A stretch of 47,799 bases of DNA from BOG-908 sp964244615 (GTDB taxonomy: Bacteria > Pseudomonadota > Alphaproteobacteria > Acetobacterales > Acetobacteraceae): NCBI GenBank assembly GCA_964244615.1, contig CAXTJP010000014.1, positions 1-47,799 of the forward strand, in the 5' to 3' direction. The notes under the pieces are model-generated. The model saw nothing but the letters and a program-made list of their open reading frames with translations. It searched no databases and had not been told where the DNA came from. Numbering within the stretch: the stretch's first letter is position 1; each line of letters begins with the position of its first letter. Position numbers and translations under genes: made by a program. Below are positions 17,804 through 26,455 of this stretch, piece after piece.

Positions 17804-18120
17804 TGTTGATTACTCCTATAAGATAAGATCCCGGTCCCGCACCCATCGCGGCGGTGTGCAGCTTCCGGCATCGACAACGCTGCATCTATGACGAGGGATC
17901 GCGAGACGCGAGACGGCGACGTCGGTGAGTGTCGGCACTGTTGCTAGTTGGACACAGCAGATTAAGCTAGCCCGGGAAGCCCCAGCCCTATCTCACATGA
18001 CCGTGATGACGGCATTGCAGCAAAATCGCGTCTGCAACGATGTGCGGGGCCGTCCGCATACTCTGGTGATCGTCCTTGGCCCATAAGGGTTTTTCGGCGC
18101 AGCATCGATGGATCACGCAC
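17804..18120. other. Intergenic region between divergent ompA and dehydrogenase genes
   Basis: About 317 bp without a convincing gene. It must contain the promoters of the OmpA gene at 16688 (minus) and of the 2-hydroxyacid dehydrogenase (plus). The only clear signal is the AGGAG ribosome-binding site of the OmpA gene at about 17813-17817. I see no repeat, operator dyad or RNA gene. Confidence 0.5.
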
Positions 18121-19086
18121 ATGGCGAAACCTGAGTTCACGCTGCTGGCGACGATGGAGCTGCCTTCGGCGGTCGCCGAGAGGGCGCGGAACACGTTCGA
18201 TGTGCGCATGCCTGGGCAGCTTCGCTTGCGCGACTGGTTGCCCCGGGCCTCGGTGGGCGCCGACGCGATCCTGTGCCTCCCGGGGTTTGCCCTGGACGCC
18301 TCGATTATCCGGGACCTCGGCGCTTCGGTCAGGGTCATCGGCACCTTCAGCGTCGGCCACGAGCATATCGACGTGGCCGCGGCCCGAGCTCGCGGCATTG
18401 CCGTCGTGAACACGCCGGGGGTGCTGTCGCAATCCACGGCCGAGTTCACCATGCTCCTGATCCTGGCCGCGGCACGGCGCGTTGGCGAGGCCGAGCGGCT
18501 GGTGAGGGCGGGCGCCTGGCACGGTTGGGCGCCGGGCGACTTCCTAGGCCTGGAGGTCTCCGGCAAGCGGCTGGGCATCTTCGGCATGGGCAGGATCGGG
18601 CAGGCCCTTGCGCGGATCGCTCGCCACGGCTTCGGAATGCAGGTCCACTACCACAACCGCGTGCGCTTGCCGGCGGCGCTGGAGGACGGCGCCACCTACC
18701 ACGCCGACGACGCGTCCCTGCTCGCGGCGAGCCAGGTGCTGTGCCTTCTGGCGCCCGGTGGGGCAGCCACTCGAGGCTGGCTGAACGCCCGTCGCCTGGC
18801 TGCCTTGCCGCGTCGGGCCGTGGTGGTGAACACCGCCCGCGGCACGCTAGTGGACGACGAGGCACTCGTCGCGGCGCTACGGTCCGGCCATGTGGCGGCG
18901 GCCGGGCTGGACGTGTTCCCGCGCGAGCCCTCCGTTCCTGACGCTTACCGAGGCCTCGAGACCGTCGTGCTCACGCCGCACATCGCGACTGCTACGGAGG
19001 AGACGCGCGACGCAATGGGGCGCCTCGTGCTGGACGGCATCGAAGCCGTGCTCGCGGGCCGTGTGCCGGTCAACCTGGTCAGCTGA
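18121..19086 (+). CDS. D-isomer-specific 2-hydroxyacid dehydrogenase
   Basis: This 321-residue NAD(P)-dependent enzyme belongs to the glyoxylate/hydroxypyruvate reductase and lactate dehydrogenase family. The nucleotide-binding motif is GIFGMGRIGQALARI. The substrate-binding and catalytic residues lie in NTARGTLVDDEAL (Arg), in PREPSVP (Glu) and in LTPHIATAT (His). ATG 18121 is chosen; an in-frame TTG 45 bases upstream is possible but has no better ribosome-binding site. It converges on pqqE with 8 bp between the stops. The physiological substrate is undetermined. Confidence 0.88.
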   Translation: MAKPEFTLLATMELPSAVAERARNTFDVRMPGQLRLRDWLPRASVGADAILCLPGFALDASIIRDLGASVRVIGTFSVGHEHIDVAAARARGIAVVNTPGVLSQSTAEFTMLLILAAARRVGEAERLVRAGAWHGWAPGDFLGLEVSGKRLGIFGMGRIGQALARIARHGFGMQVHYHNRVRLPAALEDGATYHADDASLLAASQVLCLLAPGGAATRGWLNARRLAALPRRAVVVNTARGTLVDDEALVAALRSGHVAAAGLDVFPREPSVPDAYRGLETVVLTPHIATATEETRDAMGRLVLDGIEAVLAGRVPVNLVS

Positions 19087-19094
19087 CCGGACAA

Positions 19095-20231
19095 TCAGGC
19101 CTGGACTGGGTCGGGCATCGCAAACCCCGCCCTGCCCACCGGTTCGAGCTTCACGGGCCGGCGGAACCTGAACGGCGGCTGGCCCGCCTCGCTCTCCGAC
19201 ACCGCGGCCTGCATGACATCGTGATGCGGCGAGAGCTCGCAGGCCGGATCGGTCGCGTGCGTGTCGCCCAGCAGGGCGAAGGCCTGGCAGCGACAGCCAC
19301 CCCAATCGACCTCGCGCCGGTCGCAGCTTCGGCAGGGTTCAGGCATCCAGGCGGTGCCGCGAAACCGCAGGAAAGCCTCGGACCGGTTCCAGATCTCGAA
19401 CAGCGAGGTGTCGCGCACCGACGGGAAGGTGAAGCCCGGCAGCGTCTCCGCCGCGTGGCACGGCATGGCGCGGCCGGACGGCGAGATGTTGATGAAGCGC
19501 TGCGCCCAGCCGCCCATGCACGCCTTCGGGCGGGCGGCGTGATAGTCCGGCACCACGTAGTCGATCACCATCCGACCGGCCAGACGCAGGCGCGCCGCCT
19601 CCACGGCCTCGGTCGCGGCCTCGAGCTGGGCGCGGCTGGGCAGCAGGGCGGCGCGATTGACCAGGCCCCAGCCGTAATACTGCACGTGGGCGATCTCGGT
19701 GCGGTCCGCCTGCAGCGTCTCGGCCATGGCGATCATCTGCGGAATGCGGGCGGCGTTGCTGCGGTGAACCACGAAGTTCAGCGTCAGCGGCAGGCCGGCC
19801 TGGCGGATACGGGCGGCAGCGGCCTGCTTCTTGGCGAACGCTCCGGGACTGGCGCCGAAGCGATCGTTGGCGGTGGGATCCACGTCCTGAAAGCTCAGCT
19901 GGATGTGGTCCACGCCCGAATCCATCAGCGCCGCCATCATACGGTCGTCCAGGGTGACGCCGGAGGTGATGATGTTGGTGTAGAGGCCACGCCCGGTGGC
20001 ATGGCGGACCAGCGTTGCAAGATCGCGCCTGGCCATCGGCTCGCCACCGGTGAAATGCACCTGCAACACGCCGATCTCGGCCGCCTGGTCCAGCACCGAG
20101 AGCCACCCTGCGGTGTCGAGCTCGGTGGCGGCGCGTTCCAGGTCAAGCGGGTTGGAGCAGTAGGGACAGGAGAGCGGGCAGCGATGCGTCAGTTCGGCGA
20201 TCAGGCCGAGCGGCGGCGGAAACACGCTCAT
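19095..20231 (-). CDS. pqqE: PQQ biosynthesis radical SAM enzyme PqqE
   Basis: This 378-residue enzyme makes the carbon-carbon bond between the Glu and Tyr side chains of the PqqA peptide, the first committed step of pyrroloquinoline quinone synthesis. The radical SAM motif is Cys18-x3-Cys22-x2-Cys25 (HRCPLSCPYCS). The SPASM-type auxiliary cluster cysteines are visible in ACMGGW, MPCHAAE, EPCRSCDRREVDWGGCRCQ. The start overlaps the pqqD stop (ATGA at 20228-20231). Length and motifs are normal. Confidence 0.96.
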   Translation of the reverse strand: MSVFPPPLGLIAELTHRCPLSCPYCSNPLDLERAATELDTAGWLSVLDQAAEIGVLQVHFTGGEPMARRDLATLVRHATGRGLYTNIITSGVTLDDRMMAALMDSGVDHIQLSFQDVDPTANDRFGASPGAFAKKQAAAARIRQAGLPLTLNFVVHRSNAARIPQMIAMAETLQADRTEIAHVQYYGWGLVNRAALLPSRAQLEAATEAVEAARLRLAGRMVIDYVVPDYHAARPKACMGGWAQRFINISPSGRAMPCHAAETLPGFTFPSVRDTSLFEIWNRSEAFLRFRGTAWMPEPCRSCDRREVDWGGCRCQAFALLGDTHATDPACELSPHHDVMQAAVSESEAGQPPFRFRRPVKLEPVGRAGFAMPDPVQA

Positions 20232-20485
20232 AAACGGATCGCTCCACGGGAGGAAAGATCGGCCAGCATGGCATCCACATCGAGGCGTATGGCGTCCACC
20301 GGCGCGTCGTAGCGGGCCGCGAGGTCGGTCACGATGACGTCCACCGTGCGCACGCCGTCCACCAGCTTCAGAACTTCCACGGCGTGCTCGTCGGGCAGGA
20401 ACAGGCGTTCCGGGCCCAGCAACACCCAGGCGTCTCGCACCTGGTCGAAGCGCAACCTGTGACCGCGGCTGAATTGCGGCGTCAT
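20228..20485 (-). CDS. pqqD: PqqA-binding chaperone PqqD
   Basis: This 85-residue peptide chaperone presents PqqA to PqqE. The family motif RLRFDQVRDAWVLLGPERLF at the N-terminus is clear. The ATG at 20485 is 10 bp after the pqqC stop and gives the normal PqqD length; the longer open frame upstream lies within pqqC. It is a separate protein, not fused to PqqC as in some methylotrophs. Confidence 0.94.
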   Translation of the reverse strand: MTPQFSRGHRLRFDQVRDAWVLLGPERLFLPDEHAVEVLKLVDGVRTVDVIVTDLAARYDAPVDAIRLDVDAMLADLSSRGAIRL

Positions 20486-20495
20486 CGCACCCGCC

Positions 20496-21236
20496 TCAAC
20501 CACGGTCGGGCACGAAGGCGCCGGGCGGCGGCGTGGCTGGGTGTACGTAGGCGTGGTGCAGCGCGTCGAGCTGCGCCCAGAGGACGTCGCATTTGAAGCG
20601 AAGCGCATCGAGCACCGCCTTTTGCTCGGCCGGGCTGCGCGCATGCTGCTGCACGTAGGCGAGAGCGAAGTCGGAATCCTGCGGCGCCTGGGTCAGGCGC
20701 GGGGTGAAATACGCGAGTGTGTCACGGGTGATCCAGTCGTAATGCGCCAGCATGCCGGACACGCGCTCCGCGATGATCTTCGGCGAGAACAATTCCGTCA
20801 GCGACGAGGCGACGGCTTCCAGCACGCTGCGGTCGCGCACGAAGGCGACGTAGGCGTCAACCGCGAAGCGCGTTGCGGGCAGAATGCCGCACCCGGACTC
20901 GACAGCCTTCCGATCGAGTCCAACCCCTTCCGCCAGCTTGAGCCAGCGTGCGACACCGCCGGTGCCGGGAGCGTCCCCATCGTGATCCACAAGGCGCCGG
21001 CGCCACTCGCGCCGCAACTCGGCCGTCGGCAGACGGGCCAACAGGGTGGCGTCCTTCACCGGTATGCTGGCCTGGTAGTAGTAGCGGTTCAACGCCCAGG
21101 CCTGAACCTGCGCGCGGTTCAGCCGGCCATCGTGCAACAAACGATGAAATGGATGGAGGATATGGTAGCGCTCGGCGCCGATCGCACGGAGCGCCTCTGC
21201 CAAGCCTTCCGGCGAGAGCAGCGTGTCGGTGAGCAA
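20496..21236 (-). CDS. pqqC: Pyrroloquinoline-quinone synthase PqqC
   Basis: This 246-residue cofactor-free oxidase catalyses the final ring closure and eight-electron oxidation to PQQ. Typical motifs are YHILHPFHRLLHDG near the N-terminus, ALNRYYYQASIPVKDA and ELFSPKIIAERVSGM. The start codon is TTG, with AAGGGAAGG about 8 bases upstream; no ATG is available near the expected N-terminus. It lies 79 bp after pqqA, and pqqB, which sits between these genes in many bacteria, is absent. Confidence 0.95.
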   Translation of the reverse strand: MLTDTLLSPEGLAEALRAIGAERYHILHPFHRLLHDGRLNRAQVQAWALNRYYYQASIPVKDATLLARLPTAELRREWRRRLVDHDGDAPGTGGVARWLKLAEGVGLDRKAVESGCGILPATRFAVDAYVAFVRDRSVLEAVASSLTELFSPKIIAERVSGMLAHYDWITRDTLAYFTPRLTQAPQDSDFALAYVQQHARSPAEQKAVLDALRFKCDVLWAQLDALHHAYVHPATPPPGAFVPDRG

Positions 21237-21260
21237 GTGCCTGCCTTCCCTTTGGCGATG

Positions 21261-21311
21261 CCCAGGGGCGACGCTTCCCCTGGGCCTGCCTAAGCCGGAA
21301 CAACCCGGCTT
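21261..21311 (-). promoter_or_regulatory. Two hairpins between pqqA and pqqC
   Basis: Just after the pqqA stop (minus strand) AAGCCGG (21292-21298) pairs with CCGGCTT (21305-21311). A second perfect 8-bp stem follows, CCCAGGGG (21261-21268) with CCCCTGGG (21277-21284). Neither is followed by a T tract on the minus strand. They probably protect the pqqA message or attenuate read-through, so that the peptide precursor is made in excess over the enzymes. Confidence 0.65.
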
Positions 21312-21315
21312 GTTC

Positions 21316-21399
21316 TTACTTCTTGGCTTCAGCGCAGGCGTAGCTGTTGATCTCGGCGCCCAGCGCCACCTCGATGATTCTCGGGGCTTTCCAGCTCAT
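21316..21399 (-). CDS. pqqA: PQQ precursor peptide PqqA
   Basis: This 27-residue ribosomal peptide, MSWKAPRIIEV then ALGAEINSYACAEAKK, provides the Glu16 and Tyr20 (E-x3-Y) that are cross-linked by PqqE and become PQQ. GGGAGAG stands about 6 bases before the ATG. The start is 44 bp after the fdsA stop on the same strand. The peptide has the conserved Trp near the N-terminus and the E-x3-Y spacing that defines PqqA. Confidence 0.95.
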   Translation of the reverse strand: MSWKAPRIIEVALGAEINSYACAEAKK

Positions 21400-21443
21400 G
21401 CTCGTCTCTCCCAGGTTCGTTGATGCACGACACCCCGCCGCAA

Positions 21444-24275
21444 CTATTCCGCCGCTATACGCCGGCTGAGGTCACTATGTAATTGGTACTCCTTCTGCCA
21501 CTCGCTAGGCCCATTCGACGGGCTGACCTGAACGGCGGTCACCTTGTACTCGGGGCAGTTCGTCGCCCAGTCGGTGTGCTCCGTGGTAATGACGTTGGCC
21601 TGGGTCACCGGGTGGTGGAAGGTGGTATAGACGACACCCGGTGCCACACGGTCGGTAATGCTTACGCGCAGCGAGGTTTCGCCGGCCCGGCTGCGCAGCC
21701 GGACCCAGTCGTGCTCGCGCACGCCGCGCTGCTCGGCGTCGTGCGGGTGCATTTCCAGCACGTCCTCCTCGTGCCAGCGGCTGTTCTCGGTGCGTCGGGT
21801 CTGCGCGCCGACGTTGTACTGGCTCAGGATGCGCCCGGTGGTCAGCAGGAGCGGGAAGCGCGGCCCGGTCTTCTCCTCGGTGGGAACATACTCGGTGATC
21901 ATGAAGCGGCCGTTGCCACGGACGAAACGGTCGATATGCATGACCGGGGTGCCGTCCGGCGCCTCGGCGTTGCAGGGCCATTGGATGGAGCCGAGCTCGT
22001 CCAGCCGTGCGTAGGACACGCCGGCGAAGCTCGGGGTCAGACGCGCCACCTCGTCCATGATCTCGCCCGGATGGGCGTAGGTGCCGATGTCCACGCCCAA
22101 AGCCGCGGCCAGGCGCAGCGTCACCTCCCAGTCGGCCAGGCCCGGCATCGGCTGGATCACCCGGCGAACCCGGTTGATGCGCCGCTCGGCATTGGTGAAG
22201 GTGCCGTCCTTTTCCAGGAAGGTGGTGCCGGGCAGGAATACGTGGGCGTAGTTGGCCGTCTCGTTGAGGAACAGATCCTGCACGATGACGCACTCCATCG
22301 CCTCCAGCCCGGCGATCACGTGCTTGGAATCGGGGTCGGACTGGGCGATGTCCTCGCCCTGGACGTAGAGGGCCTTGAACGTGCCTTCGACGGCGGCGTC
22401 CAGCATGTTGTTGATGCGCAGGCCGGGCTCGGGATCGAGCGTCACGCCCCATGCCTCGGCGAACATGTCGCGGGTCGCGTCACCACTGACATGGCGATAG
22501 CCCGGCAGCTCGTGCGGGAAGCTGCCCATGTCGCAGCTGCCCTGCACGTTGTTCTGGCCACGCAGCGGGTTCACGCCCACGCCCGGCCGGCCGATATTGC
22601 CCGTCGCCATGGCCAGGTTGGCGATCGCCATGACCGTGGTGGTACCCTGGCTGTGTTCGGTGACGCCAAGGCCATAGAAGATGGCGGCGTTGCCGCCGGT
22701 CGCGTAAAGGCGCGCGGCGCTGCGGATCAGCTCGGCGGGGACGCCGGAGACGCGCTCCACCGCCTCGGGCGCGTTTTGCGGCTCCAGCACGAACTCCGCC
22801 CAGGCATGGAATTCGTCCATGTCGCAACGCTCGCGCACGAAGGCCTCGTTCACCAAGCCTTCGGCCACGATCACATGCGCCAGCGCGGTCACGATCGCGA
22901 CGTTGGTGCCGGGCTGCAGCTTGAGGTGCATCGCCGCCTCGACATGCGGGCTGCGCACCAGGTCGATCCGACGCGGGTCCACCACGATCAGGCGGGCGCC
23001 GGCCCGTAGCCGCTTCTTCATGCGCGAGGCGAACACCGGGTGCCCGTCGGTCGGGTTGGCGCCGATCACCAGCATTACGTCGGTCTGCTCGACGCTGTCG
23101 AAATCCTGGGTGCCGGCCGAGGTGCCGTAGGTCTGCGACAGGCCGAACCCGGTCGGCGAGTGGCACACCCGGGCGCACGTATCGACGTTGTTGTTGTGGA
23201 AGCCGGCGCGCACCAGCTTCTGAACCAGGTACGTCTCCTCGTTGGTGCAACGCGACGAGGTGATGCCGCCCACCGAGGACCGGCCATACTTGGCCTGGAC
23301 GCGCTGGATTTCCGAGGCGGCATAGCTCAACGCCTCCTCCCAGCTCGTCTCGCGCCACGGGTCGGTGGTGCGGGCGCGTATCATCGGCTTGGTCATGCGC
23401 TCGCGGTGCGTGGCGTAGCCCCAGGCGAAGCGGCCCTTGACGCAGCTATGGCCGCGATTGGCCTTGCCGTCCTTGTAGGGCACCATGCGTACCAGTTCCG
23501 GGCCGCGCATCTCCGCCTTGAACTGGCAGCCGACCCCGCAGTAGGCGCAGGTCGTGACCACGGACCGGTCCGGCGTGCCGATCTCGACCACTTTCTTCTC
23601 GACCAGCGTCGCGGTCGGACAAGCCTGGACGCAGGCGCCGCAGGACACGCACTCGCTGGTCATGAACGGCTCGTTCTGGCCGGCGGCGACGCGGCTGTCG
23701 AAGCCGCGGCCGTCGATGGTCAACGCGAAGGTGCCCTGCACCTCTTCGCAGGCCCGCACGCAGCGGCTGCAGACGATGCATTTGGACGGGTCGTAGTCGA
23801 AATACGGGTTGGACTGGTCCTTCTTGGCGTGCAGGTGGTTCTCGCCGCTTCCGTAGCGGACGTCGCGCAGTCCGACCTCGCCGGCGGTGTCCTGCAGCTC
23901 GCAATCGCCGTTGGCGGCACAGGTCAGGCAGTCCAGCGGGTGGTCGGAAATGTAGAGCTCCATCACCCCGCGGCGCAGCTTGCGCAGGCGCTCGTTGCCG
24001 GTGATGACCGACATGCCGGGCGAGACGAGCGTGGTGCAGCTCGCCGGCGTGCCGGCGCGCCCCTCGATCTCGACGAGGCACATGCGGCAGGAGCCGTAGG
24101 CGTTCAGCGTGTCCGTGGCGCAGAGCTTGGGGATGCTGACGCCGATCGTGGCCGCGGCGCGCATCACCGAGGTGCCCTCGGGCACGGTCACGTCGAAACC
24201 GTCGATCTTGATGGTGACCTGCGCCGCCGCCTTGCTGGCGGGCGTGCCGAATTCCGATTCATGAACGAGCGCCAT
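21444..24275 (-). CDS. fdsA: NAD-dependent formate dehydrogenase, alpha subunit
   Basis: This 943-residue molybdenum subunit oxidises formate to CO2. Cluster ligands in order: [2Fe-2S] Cys52/63/66/80; NuoG-type His112-Cys116-Cys119-Cys125; two ferredoxin [4Fe-4S] sets Cys166/169/172/176 and Cys209/212/215/219; and the molybdopterin-domain [4Fe-4S] Cys243/246/250/278. The molybdenum ligand is Cys371 in RVCHSPTG, next to the conserved His372, so it is a cysteine and not a selenocysteine enzyme. AGGAGC precedes the ATG. It follows fdsB by 10 bp. Confidence 0.95.
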   Translation of the reverse strand: MALVHESEFGTPASKAAAQVTIKIDGFDVTVPEGTSVMRAAATIGVSIPKLCATDTLNAYGSCRMCLVEIEGRAGTPASCTTLVSPGMSVITGNERLRKLRRGVMELYISDHPLDCLTCAANGDCELQDTAGEVGLRDVRYGSGENHLHAKKDQSNPYFDYDPSKCIVCSRCVRACEEVQGTFALTIDGRGFDSRVAAGQNEPFMTSECVSCGACVQACPTATLVEKKVVEIGTPDRSVVTTCAYCGVGCQFKAEMRGPELVRMVPYKDGKANRGHSCVKGRFAWGYATHRERMTKPMIRARTTDPWRETSWEEALSYAASEIQRVQAKYGRSSVGGITSSRCTNEETYLVQKLVRAGFHNNNVDTCARVCHSPTGFGLSQTYGTSAGTQDFDSVEQTDVMLVIGANPTDGHPVFASRMKKRLRAGARLIVVDPRRIDLVRSPHVEAAMHLKLQPGTNVAIVTALAHVIVAEGLVNEAFVRERCDMDEFHAWAEFVLEPQNAPEAVERVSGVPAELIRSAARLYATGGNAAIFYGLGVTEHSQGTTTVMAIANLAMATGNIGRPGVGVNPLRGQNNVQGSCDMGSFPHELPGYRHVSGDATRDMFAEAWGVTLDPEPGLRINNMLDAAVEGTFKALYVQGEDIAQSDPDSKHVIAGLEAMECVIVQDLFLNETANYAHVFLPGTTFLEKDGTFTNAERRINRVRRVIQPMPGLADWEVTLRLAAALGVDIGTYAHPGEIMDEVARLTPSFAGVSYARLDELGSIQWPCNAEAPDGTPVMHIDRFVRGNGRFMITEYVPTEEKTGPRFPLLLTTGRILSQYNVGAQTRRTENSRWHEEDVLEMHPHDAEQRGVREHDWVRLRSRAGETSLRVSITDRVAPGVVYTTFHHPVTQANVITTEHTDWATNCPEYKVTAVQVSPSNGPSEWQKEYQLHSDLSRRIAAE

Positions 24276-24285
24276 GTGTCTGCTC

Positions 24286-25824
24286 CTACTCCGCTGCCAA
24301 CGCGTGGCGGGGCCGCGAGAAATCGTCCGGAAAATGCCTGACCGCGCTCATCACCGGGTAGGGCGTGAACCCGCCCAGCGCGCAGAGCGAGCCGAATTTC
24401 ATCGTATCACACAAATCCTCCAGCAGGCCGAGCTGTCCGGCATCGCCGGCGATGATCCGGTCGAGCACCTCCACCCCGCGAGTGGAGCCGATGCGGCAGG
24501 GCGTGCATTTGCCGCAGGATTCCACCGCGCAGAACTCCATCGCGAACCGCGCCATGCGCGCCATGTCCACGGTATCGTCGAAAACCACGATGCCGCCATG
24601 GCCGATCAGGCCGTCTCGCGCGGTGAACGCCTCGTAGTCGAACGGCGTGTCGAATAGCGAGGGCGGGAAATAGGCCCCCAGCGGGCCGCCCACCTGCACC
24701 GCGCGCACCGGCCGGCCGGTGGCGGTGCCGCCGCCGATCTCCATGACCAGCTCGCCCAGGGTGATGCCGAACGGCACCTCGAACAGCCCGCCGCGGGCGA
24801 TGTTGCCGGCCAGCTGTATCGGCATCGTGCCGCGCGAGCGGCCAAAGCCGAGCGCCTGGTAGGCGGCGGCCCCGCCCTCTCTCAGGATGTCGGGGATGGC
24901 GGCCAGCGAGAGCACGTTGTTCACCACCGTCGGGCGGCCGAACAGCCCCTCGATCGCCGGCAGCGGCGGCTTGGCGCGCACCTGCCCGCGCTTGCCTTCA
25001 AGGCTGTCGAGCAGGGAGGTCTCCTCGCCGCAGACATAGGCGCCGGCGCCGACCCGTACCTCCATGTCGAAACGCTTGTCGCTGTCGAGCACGCGGTCGC
25101 CCAGGACACCCTCGCGCCGGGCGATCTGGATCGCCTGGTTCATCACCCCGATCGCGTGCGGGTACTCGGACCGCAGATAGACGTAGCCGCGCGTGGCGCC
25201 CACGGCGAGGCCGGCGATCGCCATGCCCTCGATCAGCAGGAAGGGGTCGCCCTCCATCACCATGCGGTCGGCGAAGGTGCCGCTGTCGCCCTCGTCGGCG
25301 TTGCAGACGATGTATTTCTGCGGTGCCGGCGCGCCGAGCACCGTCTTCCACTTGATGCCAGTGGGGAAGCCCGCCCCGCCGCGGCCGCGCAGGCCCGATT
25401 TCAGAACGTTCTCGATGATCTCGGCCGGCGCCATGCCGAGCGCGCGCGTCAGGCCCTGCAGCCCGCGATGGGCGCGATAGTCGGCGAGCGACAACGGATC
25501 GGTCAGCCCGTTGCGGGCGAAGGTCACACGGGTCTGGCGTGCCAGGAACGGCACCTCTTCCGGACGGCCGATGCGCTTGGCATGGGCGCCGCCCTCCAGG
25601 AACCCGGACGACAGCAGGCCGTCCACGTCCTCCGGCCCGATCGGCCCGTAGCCGATGCGGCCCTGCGCCGTCTCCACCTCGACCAGCGGCTCCAGCCAGG
25701 CCATGCCGCGCGAGCCGTTGCGCACGATCACCGCGTCGGGGCACGCCGCCCTGAACGCGGACGCCACCTCGTCGGCGCCGAGGGACACCGACAGCGCGTC
25801 GCGCGGCACGTAGAGGCGGGTCAC
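24286..25824 (-). CDS. fdsB: NAD-dependent formate dehydrogenase, beta subunit
   Basis: This 512-residue flavoprotein subunit passes electrons from formate to NAD+. It has an N-terminal thioredoxin-like domain, the FMN/NADH-binding motifs GLRGRGGAGFPTGIKW and GAGAYVCGEETSLLDSLEG as in NuoF, and a C-terminal [4Fe-4S] site in SCGKCTPCRIG and SLCALGG. The GTG start at 25824 overlaps the fdsG stop (GTGA). The longer frame upstream lies within fdsG. Confidence 0.94.
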   Translation of the reverse strand: MTRLYVPRDALSVSLGADEVASAFRAACPDAVIVRNGSRGMAWLEPLVEVETAQGRIGYGPIGPEDVDGLLSSGFLEGGAHAKRIGRPEEVPFLARQTRVTFARNGLTDPLSLADYRAHRGLQGLTRALGMAPAEIIENVLKSGLRGRGGAGFPTGIKWKTVLGAPAPQKYIVCNADEGDSGTFADRMVMEGDPFLLIEGMAIAGLAVGATRGYVYLRSEYPHAIGVMNQAIQIARREGVLGDRVLDSDKRFDMEVRVGAGAYVCGEETSLLDSLEGKRGQVRAKPPLPAIEGLFGRPTVVNNVLSLAAIPDILREGGAAAYQALGFGRSRGTMPIQLAGNIARGGLFEVPFGITLGELVMEIGGGTATGRPVRAVQVGGPLGAYFPPSLFDTPFDYEAFTARDGLIGHGGIVVFDDTVDMARMARFAMEFCAVESCGKCTPCRIGSTRGVEVLDRIIAGDAGQLGLLEDLCDTMKFGSLCALGGFTPYPVMSAVRHFPDDFSRPRHALAAE

Positions 25825-26297
25825 GACGCCAGCTCCAGCAAACCGTCCAGCCGCGCCTTGTCCAGGCGGGCCACTGTGCGGTCGTTGACCATGCCGCAGG
25901 GCGCCGCGGCACACAGGCCGAGGCAGAACACGGGCTCCAGCGTCACGGCCCCATCGGCGGTCGTCTCGTGCCAGCCGATGCCCAGCCTGGCGCTGGCGTA
26001 GGCGGCGACCTGCTCGGCGCCGCGCGCCTGGCACGCCTCGGCGCGGCAGAGCTTCAGCACGGTCCGCCCCGCCGGCTCGCGCCGGAAATCGTGGTAGAAG
26101 GACACCAGGCCATGCACCTCCGCCCGGGACAGGTTCAGCGCCTGCGCCACCACCGGCACGGCGGCTTCCGGCACGAAGCCGAACGCTGCCTGGATCGCGT
26201 GCAGCATCGGCATCCCGGGCCCTTCCAGGCCCAGGAACGGCGCGATGATCTCGGACGTGCGTGTGCCGATCTCGGTCATGGCGGGTATGGCTGGCAT
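25821..26297 (-). CDS. fdsG: NAD-dependent formate dehydrogenase, gamma subunit
   Basis: This 158-residue NuoE-like subunit carries a [2Fe-2S] cluster with ligands in CRAEAC and CLGLCAAAPC. It is the first gene of fdsGBA. The first ATG (26297), preceded by AAGGG, is used; a second in-frame ATG six codons in is possible. The accessory genes fdsC (fdhD-like) and fdsD that end many fds operons are not present after fdsA; pqqA follows instead. No regulator gene lies upstream in the adjacent 158 bp. Confidence 0.93.
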   Translation of the reverse strand: MPAIPAMTEIGTRTSEIIAPFLGLEGPGMPMLHAIQAAFGFVPEAAVPVVAQALNLSRAEVHGLVSFYHDFRREPAGRTVLKLCRAEACQARGAEQVAAYASARLGIGWHETTADGAVTLEPVFCLGLCAAAPCGMVNDRTVARLDKARLDGLLELAS

Positions 26298-26455
26298 CAG
26301 GACCCTTGAGCGGTTTGGCGATAATGTGAACGCACCACGCGCGGACGCAAGGGGAGGCGGACAATGGTGCGGCGGATGCCCCTATCAACCAGGCTCGCCG
26401 CGGCAAAGCCAGGACGATCTTGCCGACTGTCGGTTAACAATCCCTGGCGGCGATG

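Noticed and set aside
18076..18120. TTG as an earlier start of the 2-hydroxyacid dehydrogenase
   Set aside because: The added 15 residues are not expected in the family, and ATG 18121 begins next to the first beta strand.
21237..21315. A pqqB gene or remnant between pqqA and pqqC
   Set aside because: Only 79 bp are present, taken up by two hairpins and the pqqC ribosome-binding site; no PqqB-like sequence is visible.
21483..24341. Long plus-strand frames opposite fdsA
   Set aside because: fdsA is certain on the other strand; these frames lack family motifs.
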